Shown here in pieces: positions 33,518-44,545 of a stretch of 64,000 nt of DNA. A model generated the notes under the pieces. The model searched no databases. It was not told the origin of the DNA and saw only the letters and a list, made by a program, of their open reading frames with translations. How positions within the stretch are numbered: the first letter of the stretch is position 1; each line of letters begins with the position of its first letter. Made by a program: the position numbers and the translations under genes. Origin of the DNA: Margaritifera margaritifera (lineage: Eukaryota > Mollusca > Bivalvia > Unionida > Margaritiferidae). The stretch covers positions 2,882,001 through 2,946,000 of the forward strand of contig JAQPZY010001581.1 in NCBI GenBank assembly GCA_029931535.1. Direction: 5' to 3'.

Positions 33518-33945
33518 TATTCAGAGTGCAAGCCCTAATCTATCGTCAAACCATACGAAGTCATTACATACATATAAAATGATTGTAATTCAGAAACTAT
33601 TGACAAATAATCATAAAGATCTAGTCGGAGGGTAAGAATAAGAACGATTTATACTAGATACCATGAAACCAGGTTTTAAATGATCTTTTGGGACGAAAGA
33701 GATTTCTTTATTATAACCAGAATTTTTAATTTTAGATAGTGTATAAAGCAGAAAAAAGAGATTAAATGATCATCGTTTCTGACCTAACTTACTACTTTGC
33801 TCTATCCGAAAATGCTCTGTAACCGATTTCAATCCAAGCGGTTGCCGAGTATTGATAATAATGCATATTTCATAACCAAAACCAAACCGAAGAGACTAGG
33901 AACTCTGCTTAACACTTAAAGTTAATCTTTATTTGCATGTTCCAG

Positions 33946-34866
33946 GTGACTTTGGTTGTGTCCGGCTATGGGCCCAGGTCCGTAGATGAGATGTTTCAAT
34001 GGCTTCGTTCAATACATCTCAAAGACTCAGAAAATAACCAGACTGTCAGCAATAAACCGTCGACTGGCCAACCTATTTCCAGAACCCACAGCGCAATATC
34101 TGGGGTAAAGATTTTGCACACTGGACCACAAACTGTTGAAACTGTGTCCTCAACTACAGGCAGAGTAAAGGATATTGGTGATGGAAATGGAGAAGTCAGA
34201 GAACCATATCAAGATTTCACTCAGCCGCCGTCTTCTTTACTCAATTATTTATTTACATGGAAAGGAGACAGTTTACCTTTTACTCCCGATTCTGTCATGT
34301 CAACGATGACAAGTGAAACCACTGTAACCAGTGTAAGCAGCACGCAAACGGATGTCATTAGTTCTAGTGACGGCATGTCAGTTGATCAATGGCATAATAC
34401 ACTGATGACGGAAAATGAAGGGGAAAGGGCAAAGGTGACAATAGCTAACAGCGAGGACACCAGTAAAACACATACTACTGAGGAAGAAGCTTCTTCGGAC
34501 AATGAAAAACAAGCTGATGCTCACATCTTGAATTCGATAGAGGGGAGAAACTCAACATTTACCTTTCAAAAAAGCAGATTGCATGATATGATATCCATGA
34601 CCAAACTCATAATTGTCACAGTGACTGTGTTGTGCGCAGTAATTGTCATTCTGATTCTAATATTCGGCATTAGCAGTTGCAGAAAGAGAAAAGAAGTCCA
34701 ACTTCGTGATGCCAAAGCCAATGTCTCTCAAGGAACAGACTCGATCGTATTAAGCATCATTCCCGATGAGGACAAGGACTCCTTCATGGGAATCCCTTCC
34801 AATAACCAGATCTGGAAAGAACTTCAGATCATTGAAAAATCGGCAGCAAATCCTTCTGTTAATTAA
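33946..34866 (+). CDS. Terminal exon of a single-pass membrane protein (host gene)
   Basis: The longest clean frame of the window, about 306 codons without any stop. A good acceptor, a pyrimidine-containing TTTGCATGTTCCAG, ends at 33945. I take the exon to start at 33946 and the ATG nine bases upstream to be part of the acceptor, not a start. The encoded part opens VTLVVSGYGPRSVDEMFQWL. A long Ser/Thr-rich extracellular stalk follows, then a hydrophobic helix LIIVTVTVLCAVIVILILIF (roughly residues 222-242), a basic stop-transfer CRKRKE and a ~60-residue cytoplasmic tail with DEDKDSF. This is the layout of a type I receptor or adhesion protein. Upstream exons are not in evidence, so the ectodomain and family remain unknown. 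Confidence 0.7.
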   Translation: MTLVVSGYGPRSVDEMFQWLRSIHLKDSENNQTVSNKPSTGQPISRTHSAISGVKILHTGPQTVETVSSTTGRVKDIGDGNGEVREPYQDFTQPPSSLLNYLFTWKGDSLPFTPDSVMSTMTSETTVTSVSSTQTDVISSSDGMSVDQWHNTLMTENEGERAKVTIANSEDTSKTHTTEEEASSDNEKQADAHILNSIEGRNSTFTFQKSRLHDMISMTKLIIVTVTVLCAVIVILILIFGISSCRKRKEVQLRDAKANVSQGTDSIVLSIIPDEDKDSFMGIPSNNQIWKELQIIEKSAANPSVN

Positions 34867-35981
34867 AAGTGGAGATCAATTGAAATTAGAGTTCCTAACA
34901 GAGTAATACAATTGCAATACTGGTGTTACTCTCTGGGTTTCAGCTCAAGTTATTACAAGAGAACAGGCCTGAAGTTGATACATCTCTGATCTTGAGTTTA
35001 AAACGGAGTATCCTTTCAAAGCTGATCCAAAGTGATGTTAAAAAAAGTCTTTTCTGACTGAACTTTTGAAAATAAGTTCTTTCACGGAAAAAAATCTCAG
35101 GGTTAAACTCAGACTTTTGAGTTATATCATCTCCAGCCCTGGTGGTTATAAAAACAAGTTCTTGCGAAAACTCAAGAGTCGGCTCAAACTTCTAATGTCT
35201 GATCAGTTTTAGTAAATGTGCTGACCAATTATATGTTAGCATTTTTACTTTAGTCTGAGTTAATGCAAGAGAGCGTTAAACTCGTGCAGATCTTACCTCG
35301 AAATGATAACAGGCAGCCAATAACTGGCTTTAAAACTCCATTATTTGATAATTATAAATGCGGCAGGATATTATTTTATGGAACAGTTACTCCGGTGAAA
35401 TTCAGTCAACCTATAGCTGTATATCAGTCAAACTTTAAAATGCACCGATACCTATGGACTGCCGACCAGTACTAGTCCTGGCATAGGTGTGAGGCGTTAG
35501 GTAATTACAGCACACTATAAGTTTCTCAGATATTTCAGGTCTAATTATCCGTCACCTATCTGAGTGCCACTATATATTATGTTCATATTCGAATGATCAT
35601 AATGTCGACATTTTTCAATCATATTTTATTAAATTTTCAACATATGTTAAAAATTGACACTGATTCATTTGGGGGGTAATTTTCAAAACGAAAATAGCCT
35701 GATTGTATAGGACATGCTGTGCTAATGAGTAGGTGCGTTTATCTCTGCTCTGGCGATAAGTCACTAATACTCTCCCTTAATTTACAATGGTGGCAACATA
35801 AGTGGTCGACATTCGGTGTGAAAATGATCATTCTGTAAGAATTACAACTATAACTCTATTACTTTAGAAAAGTACCAAGTGAGTACGCGAGTGAAATATT
35901 GCACCAAACAGAGCTGCTGCTGTGTTTTCCATTCACGAAATCAATCGAACTTAAAGATTTTTCTCTTCTTTCACGTTATAA
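34867..35981 (+). other. Probable 3' untranslated and flanking sequence of the membrane-protein gene
   Basis: No convincing frame. A short frame at 35263-35475 (70 codons) has no family match. The first clear AATAAA downstream is near 36223, just past the 37-bp repeats. Confidence 0.4.
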
Positions 35982-36166
35982 TTGATAAAAATGTGAAGGT
36001 ATGTATTAAGAGTGAACCTTGATAAAAATGTGAAGGTATGTATTAAGAGTGAACCTTGATAAAATTGTGAAGGTATGTATTAAGAGTGAACCTTGATAAA
36101 AATGTGAAGGTATGTATTAAGAGTGAACCTTGATAAAAATGTGAAGGTATGTATTAAGAGTGAACC
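35982..36166. repeat. 37-bp satellite, exactly five tandem copies
   Basis: The unit TTGATAAAAATGTGAAGGTA... ends in AGAGTGAACC, 37 bp. The five copies are nearly identical; one substitutes T for A in the first A run. The homogeneity implies recent expansion. Confidence 0.95.
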
Positions 36167-36250
36167 AGCAGGAAAGTATGTAGATGCAGCAATGACTCGC
36201 CTTCTTCGTACAGAACAGAGTCCCAATAAATAGCATAGCCAATTTAGCAA

Positions 36251-36280
36251 CAAAAAAAAAAAAAAAAAAAAAAAAAAAAG
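36251..36280. repeat. Poly(A) tract
   Basis: About 29 A, preceded 25 bp upstream by AATAAA. It could be the genomic mark of a processed insertion. Confidence 0.7.
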
Positions 36281-36823
36281 GTCATAACATCCACCGGTAT
36301 CTTTTTATGAGTGTGATGCAAATACTAATATTCAATGGAACACTAAAAGTATATGTATGTCACTTCTACCTACATGTACCTTCTGTCTGTTGTGATTTCA
36401 AATTTGAACACACCCGTCAGATTTCATGACTATATATACAAAAGTATCTATACTCATTTAACCATGAACAGTATGTGATTATGACCTACTTTTGCAGATA
36501 ACGTGCTATTTAGCAATAACTCGATAGGATTGGTCAGTGGTCACATGGAATTTCGTACATGTGTTACAATGCAGTCAGATGTTTCTACGCCCCTAAGAAT
36601 TTCTGGCGTACTTTGCCAAAGCAATTATGACCTCTGGCTATATCTAACTTTAAAATATGTTTTAAAACTCTATTTTGTTCACGCATTGCCCCTAATTTTA
36701 AATGTTAACAGTCATATGATAATCTCCACAAATCGGTTTTTGAGTCGACCCTCACTAGGTCCAGTAAAAACACAAAACTAACTCAATACACAAAACTACA
36801 TACGTGTTTGTTCTGAATCGGCA

Positions 36824-36900
36824 GAAAGAACTCGTTTGATATGGCGCAGGAACACGTAATGTCAATACGTATTCATACGCCATATCAAACGAGTTCTTTC
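36824..36900. other. Hairpin: perfect 23-bp inverted repeat, 31-nt loop
   Basis: GAAAGAACTCGTTTGATATGGCG (36824-36846) is perfectly complementary to 36878-36900. The loop contains a further ACGTA/TACGT pairing. The size (77 nt) and stem suit either a pre-miRNA-like hairpin or the collapsed ends of a small transposon. No transcription evidence is available from sequence. Confidence 0.85.
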
Positions 36901-36904
36901 CCCC

Positions 36905-39550
36905 AACTCTAAAAAAGCACGGATGTGGTTTTGCATTGATTGTACACCCACTCTTTTACGCTTTCCAAATATTTTTCGCTATACAGTTTAAATGGAATTC
37001 AAAGCAGATTGGAATTATAAAAGTTCGATTTGGTGCAACTAAGAATATTAACAGGCAGAAGTCATTAAAAATACCAAAACAGTTCCAATCTTGGTGTGCA
37101 ATATAAAAATACGGATTGTATAGTGTGCAATGTATCTTACTTAAGATGGATTTCAAAGAACAGGTAAGATCAATTATTTAAAGGAAATTAATGATGTTTT
37201 TTTTTTTTTTGGGGGGGGGGGGTATCACGCATTTTACTTTAAAACTGCTGTACTGCACGATTACGCCGATACTCCCCGACCCCCTTCACTTGACATGCTC
37301 AGGAAGCGGAAAGGGGATACGATATCATCGATAAATAAACATTCTTGTCGTGCACACTTCTGTTTACATCGATTGTGTTAGGTACACCAATCTAATATTA
37401 TAGTCAACCTTTCTTGAAGGAAGTTGAGTAATACAGTCCAATAATGAATTACTGTTACTTCAAGAAATAAAAACAGTCAAAAAACGCCTGTAAGGAAATA
37501 TAACAAAGAGAACCCTATGGTGTCCTTTAATGATATGAGGAGAAGATACCAAAGTATTTTTAAAAAGGGGGGAGGGGAGGAAAACTAGGTTTCCTCAGCA
37601 AGATTGTCTACACCTTTCTTCAGGGTTGCATAGTTTATCTCAGTGCAAATTGAAGATCACATATAGTAGCTCTCGTCTTTTTTATTATTATTGTCAGTGG
37701 ATTGTTTGGTCAACACAGCAGTATTTAAATAAATCAAAGAAAGATTTTAATATATTGATCCATGATGCATCGTTACTGAAATTAAATAAAACAAATATAA
37801 ACATCACTTTCAATTTTAAGTTTGCTTGTATTTTAAAAGCTAAAATTATATGAATTGTAAAATTTCTAACACCGTCATACATTTTTAACTTCACTTCGTC
37901 ATTTCTGTAGACACAGACAATACTAATATCATCTCATAATTTTTATAAAGTAAGGTTACAAGTGTACTGTTGATAATTAGGTGCAATAGACATTTTGCAT
38001 ATGTTTCTTGTTAAATTATTCAATATATGTATTTGATTTTTGTATGAATGATAAATGTTGATGAACAAGCTGTTCTGATGGATTATTTAATGCAAATGAT
38101 GAAAGTTTATTTCATTAAAAGCTGGTTTTCTGTTATATGAAAAACGTCCTTATCATCATCCAAATGTCAAATGGTTGTGATGAATTGCTTATTTATTACT
38201 CATTTACATACATGATTGTACATTTTTTTTCTCTTGCCAGTGAACCACAATAAATAAATAATTATCTGGCCACACTTGATATAATGTTATTGTATTCCAG
38301 CACGTGTCGTCTTTTTTTCTTTTGTTTTTGACTAAATAGCTGTTCTGTTTCCTTGTATTCGTATGTAATGCCTGGAACAGATTGAAGAGCAATAAACAAG
38401 CAATAATATTGTTATTTCCTTGATTTAAAGAAAAATGTATTTGTTACGGGAAAAAGAAAGAAAAAATGAAAGAAACAGCAAGGAAAGGAAAACATAAAGA
38501 AGGTCCTTAAGTTGTATTAATTGACCCATCAACGATGTTTTTCCTGTTCATCAGCATGTCAACTTATTAAAGATTTTCTGGTAAAGAAAATTGAGCATAT
38601 ACTAACAATTCCTCCAACTTGGGAAAAAAGAAAAGTTATAGCAATATACATTTGTATATATGATATAGCGAAAACTGCCTATGTGTCAGATTTCCGTTAG
38701 CGAGGACTCAAGCAACATAGTTGCCGGATATAATTGACTCTTATATAGCTAAACATATGATGACTGGTCATCGGCACGCAAAAATCACCAATTAATTACT
38801 AACTGAGTAACGGTTCTCGAGGTCAGTGACAATGCAGTTGTCACTCTGAGTCCGAGTAACAAAAGTTGCATTTGCAGAATGTAACTTCTACACTTTCACA
38901 CTTGGTATCAATGACTATTATACACAAGAATATGGGAATAAACACAAGGAAAGTTTTAAATCCAAAACAAAACTGACACAGGCTGAAGATCATCAATTTT
39001 ATTATATATCTACCAATTTTCTACCCATGACAGAGCCAGAATTGTACCGTCATTTCCTACAAGCAGAAAAACGATACCATCTTTTTCTAAATCCGTATCA
39101 CCATACTCTCAAACGAGGCTGGAACTACTTTATCATCGAGGTTTCCTGGTTGACAATAGCAGCGCCCCTAGCGACTGAATGCCAACACTAGCAGTAAACA
39201 GAGCTCTCACGGCGACGTTAGTTAAGAAACCTTGCGTTATATGTAACATATCTGAAAGGTCTAAACCATGTTTTTGTCACAAGAACAATAAAAAAAATTA
39301 TTGCTTTATTTTGAAGTAGTGAAATATAGCCAAAATGTTCGTTTGAAACAAGATCATATTCGGAAATCGCGTACCAAAACATTACAGTTGTACACTACAA
39401 CCCATTTACGGAAATTAATAAATGGTAACGTTAGTGAGTTTCACGCATAATGGATGAATTTGAAATTATAAATGAGTAACATTCTCTGCGACAAATCTGC
39501 ACCATCAAGTTCCAACAATTTCTCTAACCCTGTTGTAAATAACTGTCAAA
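36905..39550. other. AT-rich stretch without a recognisable gene
   Basis: Includes a T/G homopolymer junction (about 37195-37222) and scattered short frames with no signatures. I see no RNA gene, transposon end or long exon. Confidence 0.5.
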
Positions 39551-39553
39551 ATA

Positions 39554-39790
39554 ATGGTGTCATTCCCATGTCAAGTTCCCATTAGAGCCTCACACAATGT
39601 CCTGCCAGAAACAATTCAAACGCATTCAACCTGGTCTCTGAAAGAAACCTCCAGTCATTCAGCTGGTGAAATCTTCCGTGATGCAAAATTTGAGAACTGC
39701 ACAACAACTGTAAATAACATATATGAGTTTGCTGCCCCCAAGCGTCGAAGAATTCGTGTTATTGACAGTGATGGTAGTCAAACTGAGTGA
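39554..39790 (+). CDS. Possible C-terminal coding remnant, nuclear-protein-like
   Basis: A 78-codon frame ending IYEFAAPKRRRIRVIDSDGSQTE. The basic KRRR patch followed by an acidic DSDG end resembles the C termini of certain transposon-derived nuclear proteins in molluscs. This is a loose resemblance. It could equally be a chance frame. Confidence 0.3.
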   Translation: MVSFPCQVPIRASHNVLPETIQTHSTWSLKETSSHSAGEIFRDAKFENCTTTVNNIYEFAAPKRRRIRVIDSDGSQTE

Positions 39791-40010
39791 CCGTTGTTTC
39801 ACAAGCTTCATTCACAAAACTAATATTCATACGCATGTCAGCCTTTCAAAAAGTAATTCGGTTTATGCTTTAAGATGAAGTTCGTATTAAAGAGGTTGAA
39901 ATGTTTAACAATTTCTTGTGTTTTTCAGCTACATATAGTGATTTTATTAAATGATCTGAAAATTGATAAGTATAAAACAAAAATATTATTATCGCAGTAA
40001 TGCGATTTTG

Positions 40011-40126
40011 ATTGCTAGATCACTTCTCGTTGTCAGCATAAAAAATCGGGATCATGACTCGATCCATCGCGTCTCGTAATGATCCCGTTTTTCTAATGCT
40101 GACAACTCGACACGATCCAGCAAAGA
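40011..40126. other. ~115-bp imperfect palindrome
   Basis: The inner stem GTTGTCAGCAT...TCGGGATCAT (40029-40055) pairs with ATGATCCCG...ATGCTGACAAC (about 40078-40106). The outer stem TTGCTAGATC pairs with GATCCAGCAA. The GATC-rich loop (TGACTCGATCCATCGCGTCTCG) is about 20 nt. It looks like a miniature fold-back element or a strong cruciform. Confidence 0.8.
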
Positions 40127-40134
40127 GTTAATGT

Positions 40135-40135
40135 G

Positions 40136-40176
<41 letters not shown>

Positions 40177-40221
40177 CATAATCATAATGTATGTATGTAT
40201 GTATGTATGTATGTATGTATG

Positions 40222-40292
<71 letters not shown>
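40135..40292. repeat. Compound (AAT)n-(GTAT)n-(AT)n microsatellite
   Basis: Three consecutive tracts: AAT at 40135-40176, GTAT at about 40189-40224 and AT at about 40227-40292. Confidence 0.95.
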
Positions 40293-40296
<4 letters not shown>

Positions 40297-40299
40297 ATG

Positions 40300-41990
40300 A
40301 TTTTCGTATCACAATATGTTATGCTCAGTTGTTTAGCCAGTCTTCTTTTTTGTAGTCGCCTTGATCTCAATTCGTGCAAGTCCATCAAACATATTTACTC
40401 ATATATGACATTTTATGATCGGAGTTATGACAATATAGGTTCTGCCCTGTTATGTGTTGTTCAAGTAAATGGCATTTTATATGCAGTGGTATTCGTGTAA
40501 CATTTGATGTTGCAGTAAACGATATTGGCCCACAGAACGTCAATTGTCCGTCGTTCTTTGTCAGTGGTGATTCTTGTGCTTCATAACAAACGCATTTCTC
40601 CACTCCTAAAAAACAAAACAAAAAACAAACAGCAGGACCTATTCCGATCATACTTCTCTGGTCATCGAGGCCTTGCAACTGTATACAATTTCATACAAAT
40701 GTTCAGTTTGGTAGTGGAAGATGGTCAACGTCCCTAAAAACTAACTAATTAACAAAAAAAAAAACAAAAACAAAAAAAAAACAACAAAACATTGGACGTT
40801 AATTTTTCATAAACTGACCAATTAAAAAGTAATGTTCTCAACCTTATCTTTCATCAAACATGGACGCTGTTATCATCAAAAAGGACAAAATAATGAGTGA
40901 CCTCGAACTACGTAAGTCCGAAATTATTAAATAAATTTACAAAAATGTTTTTCTTCTTCATTTTGAAGACTTAATACAAACATATTATCGAAAATGTCCT
41001 CTGTTGTTAAAAAGAGAATAATTTGTATTGACTTGTATAAATACTCTCTATAAACGTTTTCCAGATGCTATTATAAGGACCTTCCCTACATGAATGCCTT
41101 TTAGGTTTGTACAAATAACTATAAACTACCCATACGTTATGGCAATCGACACTAAATATATAGGTTACGCTCCGTTGTTGTTTGGGTTTTTTTAAGCACC
41201 ATTGAAAGTTTGCAAAGTACAAGGCAAAGTTGTTTGCTCTACAACTCTAACAATTTAGAGAAAGTTTTCATACATTCACATGACTTTCACATACATGGAT
41301 TGACATTTATTTCGATCACTATTAGGGTAACTATGTGCAGTCTGAAGCTGATGAATGACTGCTTCGGTGTGCTGTGGAAATGATAGTACACTAACTTTGC
41401 TCGTCCTTGAAATACGAAAACAAATTTTTACAGTGTAGGTATCATTATTTTCTGAACGCGAGTTATACAATGTTAAATCATCATAAAAAAAAAAAAAAAG
41501 AAATATTATCGTCTGTTTTTTTAAATTTAAAAAAAAAATTGACCTCTGAAGTTCAGGAAGTGAAAATAGCCATGCAAAGCTAACAACCCTCTTTGAGACG
41601 CACATCAGAAGAAAGGCCTAGCTGTGTACTCTCAAACCCAAGTCAATCCCATCATTCATTTATCAAAATAAATAACATTTTATGTTCTTTAAATCTTTCC
41701 TACGATATTCTCAATCTTTTTTCATAACAAGGATTACGGTAGTGGGGGTGGGGAGGGGATCAGGGGGTTACCTTTTCTTTAAAGTTTCACACACTGTGCA
41801 AAAAAATCGAAACTTAAGAATGGAACTTTATGACATAATCGTCTTTTTAGCGACATTTGTTTTAAACGCATGCTTGCATTGGTCCAATTCTTGTTGTGCA
41901 CGGAGAGTCTGGGAATCAGGCCCTCTTTTTGGGATCACATATCCCATACGTAATTAAAGGACATCAATATTATTTTCTTCGCAATGTTAT
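40300..41990. other. No recognisable gene
   Basis: Short open frames on both strands lack family signatures. There are A-rich simple sequences around 40750-40790 and 41485-41540. Confidence 0.5.
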
Positions 41991-42036
41991 CTGGCCAGTT
42001 TCTATCTTTAGTTTATATGCCTAAGAGATTTAAGCC

Positions 42037-43645
42037 ATGCAGTATAAGCGTGTAGACATTGGTGACTTTGAATCTTCCACTGTCCTTTATCTCCGTCATA
42101 CTAGGCGCCACATCTACCGCTGTCGTGAAGACGAAACTGAAAACCATTTCTGAATGACGGAAATTTCCACCGTCGCCAAAGCGTGTGCATTAATCTATCG
42201 AAACAGTTGATGCCCGAGAACAAACTAGCCATCATACCCCCTCAATCTTATCTCTCCGGTTAGCCGTCGATATTCCGCCAAAGTTTTGCGCTGGTTCCAT
42301 TACTTGTGAGAAACTGAAGACAAGTGGATAAAATATGCCTGCAACGGTGGAGAAAAGAAAATTGGAAGTCTTTCCGTGGATGGATGTAATTTAGAAAATC
42401 CACAGATAGTCTACGAATTTCAAGGATGTTTATTTCACGAATGCCCTACTTGTTTTCCTCAACGAGACCTGAAAAGTCCTTTCTCAGAGTTCACCATGGA
42501 AGAGTTGTACGATGAAACGTATCAACAGCGCCTGAGTTTAGAAAGTCAAGGATACCAAGTGATAGAAATGTGGGAACATTACTACGATAAACCTTTCAAA
42601 TCCGCGATCCAGCGTTTAAACGCATCGTCGAAGAGTACGATATGGTGGACATATCCTTGGGTGTGCATATATGCTCGAATCCCCACCGGTCACACTGAAA
42701 TGTTGACATAACATATTGACGTGGAACACATTCTCCGATACAAAGGATTAATCAAACGCAAAGTGTTACCACCGACGAACTTGTACCATCTTGTTTTACC
42801 TCATCATTGTTACGGAAAACTGGTGTTTTCTTTATGCCGTACGTGTGCTGAAACGTGTAATCAAGACCAACCTTGTCTCCACAATGATCAAGAACAAGCT
42901 TTGAAATGAATCTTGGTGAGTGCCAAATTGTTTCATGCCCTCGACCGTGGATACCAAGGGTTAAAAGAATACGAAATTTGGCACTTTCCTACCACAGAGT
43001 AATATCAACAAGATGACGACTTCAGTGAAGGTACCGATCCTTAGAGGGCATCACTTTGGAACACAAGGAAAAGAACGAAGGAGGACGATCGTTTGCAAAA
43101 GTTGTGCTGAATTGTTTGTGCGGGAAATTAGTTCAATGCCCGATACTGGCAAAGACGGAAAACTTGGCAGATCGAAATCGATACTTTCAACTCGTCGACG
43201 CTTAAGAAAAATCATTAAACACGTGGACATCCTACGTTAAGATTTAATCTCGGTAAATTACGAAGAAGTGACAGAGTTTGCGCCCCCGGACGAGTTTGAA
43301 AATGTCATAATTGCAGCGTATGTGACAGCCAATGCCCATTTACAATTGTATTCCGTCTTGGAACGTTTAGGAGATCGAGTCCTTTACTTTGACACCGATA
43401 TTTTCATGTCCATAGATCTCCCTGGAAACTACCACCTCCGCATCGAAGACGACCGTTTAGGAGCATGGATCGACGAACATCCAGAAGAGACTATTTTGAG
43501 TTTTGCCGGTGGTGGACCCGAAAATTACGGTTACCTGTACCGAGACCAACAAGGACAACTTCATACCAAATGTAAAGTAAAAGGACTGACATTGAACTAT
43601 CTTTCCAGTAAAGTGGTCAAATTTGACGTCTTAAAAAAGCCTTAA
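42037..43645 (+). pseudogene. polB: DNA polymerase B, protein-primed type (Polinton D)
   Basis: The landmarks, across several frames, are KLAIIPPQSY (about 42220), CNGGEKKIGSLSVDGCN and VYEFQGCLFHECPTC (about 42410-42450). FTMEELYDETYQQRLSLES, RYKGLIKRKVLPPTNLYH (about 42735-42790), GKLVFSLCRTCAETC and a VTANAHLQLYSVLERL segment follow. Then come the catalytic YFDTDIF (motif C, about 43385-43405) and KVKGLTLNYLSS. The second aspartate of motif C is intact. The whole exonuclease domain is missing from the left end, and the PLNPR block kept in Polinton C is deleted here, where MVDI runs straight into YPWV-type text. At least eight stops or shifts occur. In Polintons this enzyme replicates the element from a terminal protein. 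Confidence 0.85.
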
Positions 43646-43869
43646 AGTCAGGACATGAAAAAGTCTTTCATGTGAAAACGTTGGATCCACACAAAATTGT
43701 GTTTGCAAGATCACCAAATAGTCAGTTGACCCTTGGAAAAAGTATATCAGAAATGAGTGCGACTTCCAGATAATAACACATTACCTTACGGACACGCGAT
43801 CTCCAGTATGAAAAGGGGAGAGTTACAAAACAGAAAGGTTATTGCCAATACAAACACCGCCCTAGAAAA

Positions 43870-44245
43870 ATGAATTCAACACAGCAACAGAGTGATGGAC
43901 CCAGCGTGGACTACAAGTTCAATTCTGAGTACAAACATTCACCGATAATGATAGATTCGACACAGCAACCGTGTGATGGACCCGCTGTGGACTCCAAGTT
44001 CAATCAAATCGAGTGCGATGCTGTGCCTTGCGACCAGAGTGATGCCGTACCCAACACAACCTTGCCACTCCTCTACTAATGAAAGCGATGCAGCACGACC
44101 TCACCGCTCTACAAGCGAAAGCGATGCAGCACGACTTTTCTGCTTTACTAGCAAACGTGATACCTTTCGTGTGGCTATCTATGGATGACATCCATGCACT
44201 CGCAAATCACTCTGGATACCACTAGCTCGTCGAGATTTAGAAATC
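43870..44245 (+). pseudogene. Short-repeat (coiled-coil-like) protein (Polinton D)
   Basis: Two levels of repeat are visible. STQQ..DGP.VD.KFN occurs twice in one frame (43870-43990). Then GAAAGCGATGCAGCACGAC... occurs as two 36-bp tandem units (about 44080-44151) encoding KAMQHDLTALQA and KAMQHDFSALLA. After the repeats comes DDIHALANHSGYH, shared with Polinton C. The 12-residue leucine-spaced repeats suggest a coiled-coil or fibre shaft. The frame is interrupted. I do not recognise the family. Confidence 0.5.
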
Positions 44246-44266
44246 AAATAAGAATACACGTTTCCT

Positions 44267-44545
44267 ATGTCTTTACCTGGCTATTGTAACTTTAAAAGCA
44301 GATTGAACACGTTCAAAAGATGGTCACAACATTTGGATGGATTACCCACTACCAAAACTTTAGCCAGAGTTGGATTTGTCTACTTTGGACGAGAAGATCA
44401 AGTACAGTGTTTCCGTTGTGGTGTGAAGATCCACGAATGGGAGTATAATGATTCAGCTTTCCTGGAACATGCCAGATGGTCTCCGTGTTTTTACTACCTT
44501 CCCTTGGTGGGTAATGATTATTATCCTCATGGATACTTTAGATGA
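44267..44545 (+). CDS. BIR-domain (IAP-type) protein (Polinton D)
   Basis: An intact 92-codon frame from ATG 44267, essentially one BIR domain. Residues 12-19 (RLNTFKRW) form the first helix with the conserved R and W. TLARVGFVYFG (31-41) and QVQCFRCGVKIHEWEYND (45-62) follow, then FLEHARWSPC (65-74). Zinc ligands C48, C51 and H68 are at standard spacing, but the fourth position (residue 75) is Phe where family members and the Polinton C copy have Cys; a Cys at 74 is present one place earlier. BIR domains occur in cellular IAPs and in IAPs of insect DNA viruses, where they block apoptosis. There is no RING. The gene lies just after PolB and its end overlaps the next ORF. Confidence 0.85.
   Translation: MSLPGYCNFKSRLNTFKRWSQHLDGLPTTKTLARVGFVYFGREDQVQCFRCGVKIHEWEYNDSAFLEHARWSPCFYYLPLVGNDYYPHGYFR

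Noticed and set aside
40182..40500. Frames encoding (YI)n and (MYVC)n
   Set aside because: Translations of the AT and GTAT microsatellites. The same reason excludes 30011-30199 and 59359-59655.
43973..44191. Cysteine-rich frames on both strands over the 36-bp repeats
   Set aside because: Alternative readings of the same repeat. The KAMQHDLTALQA frame is preferred because it is continued by text shared with Polinton C.
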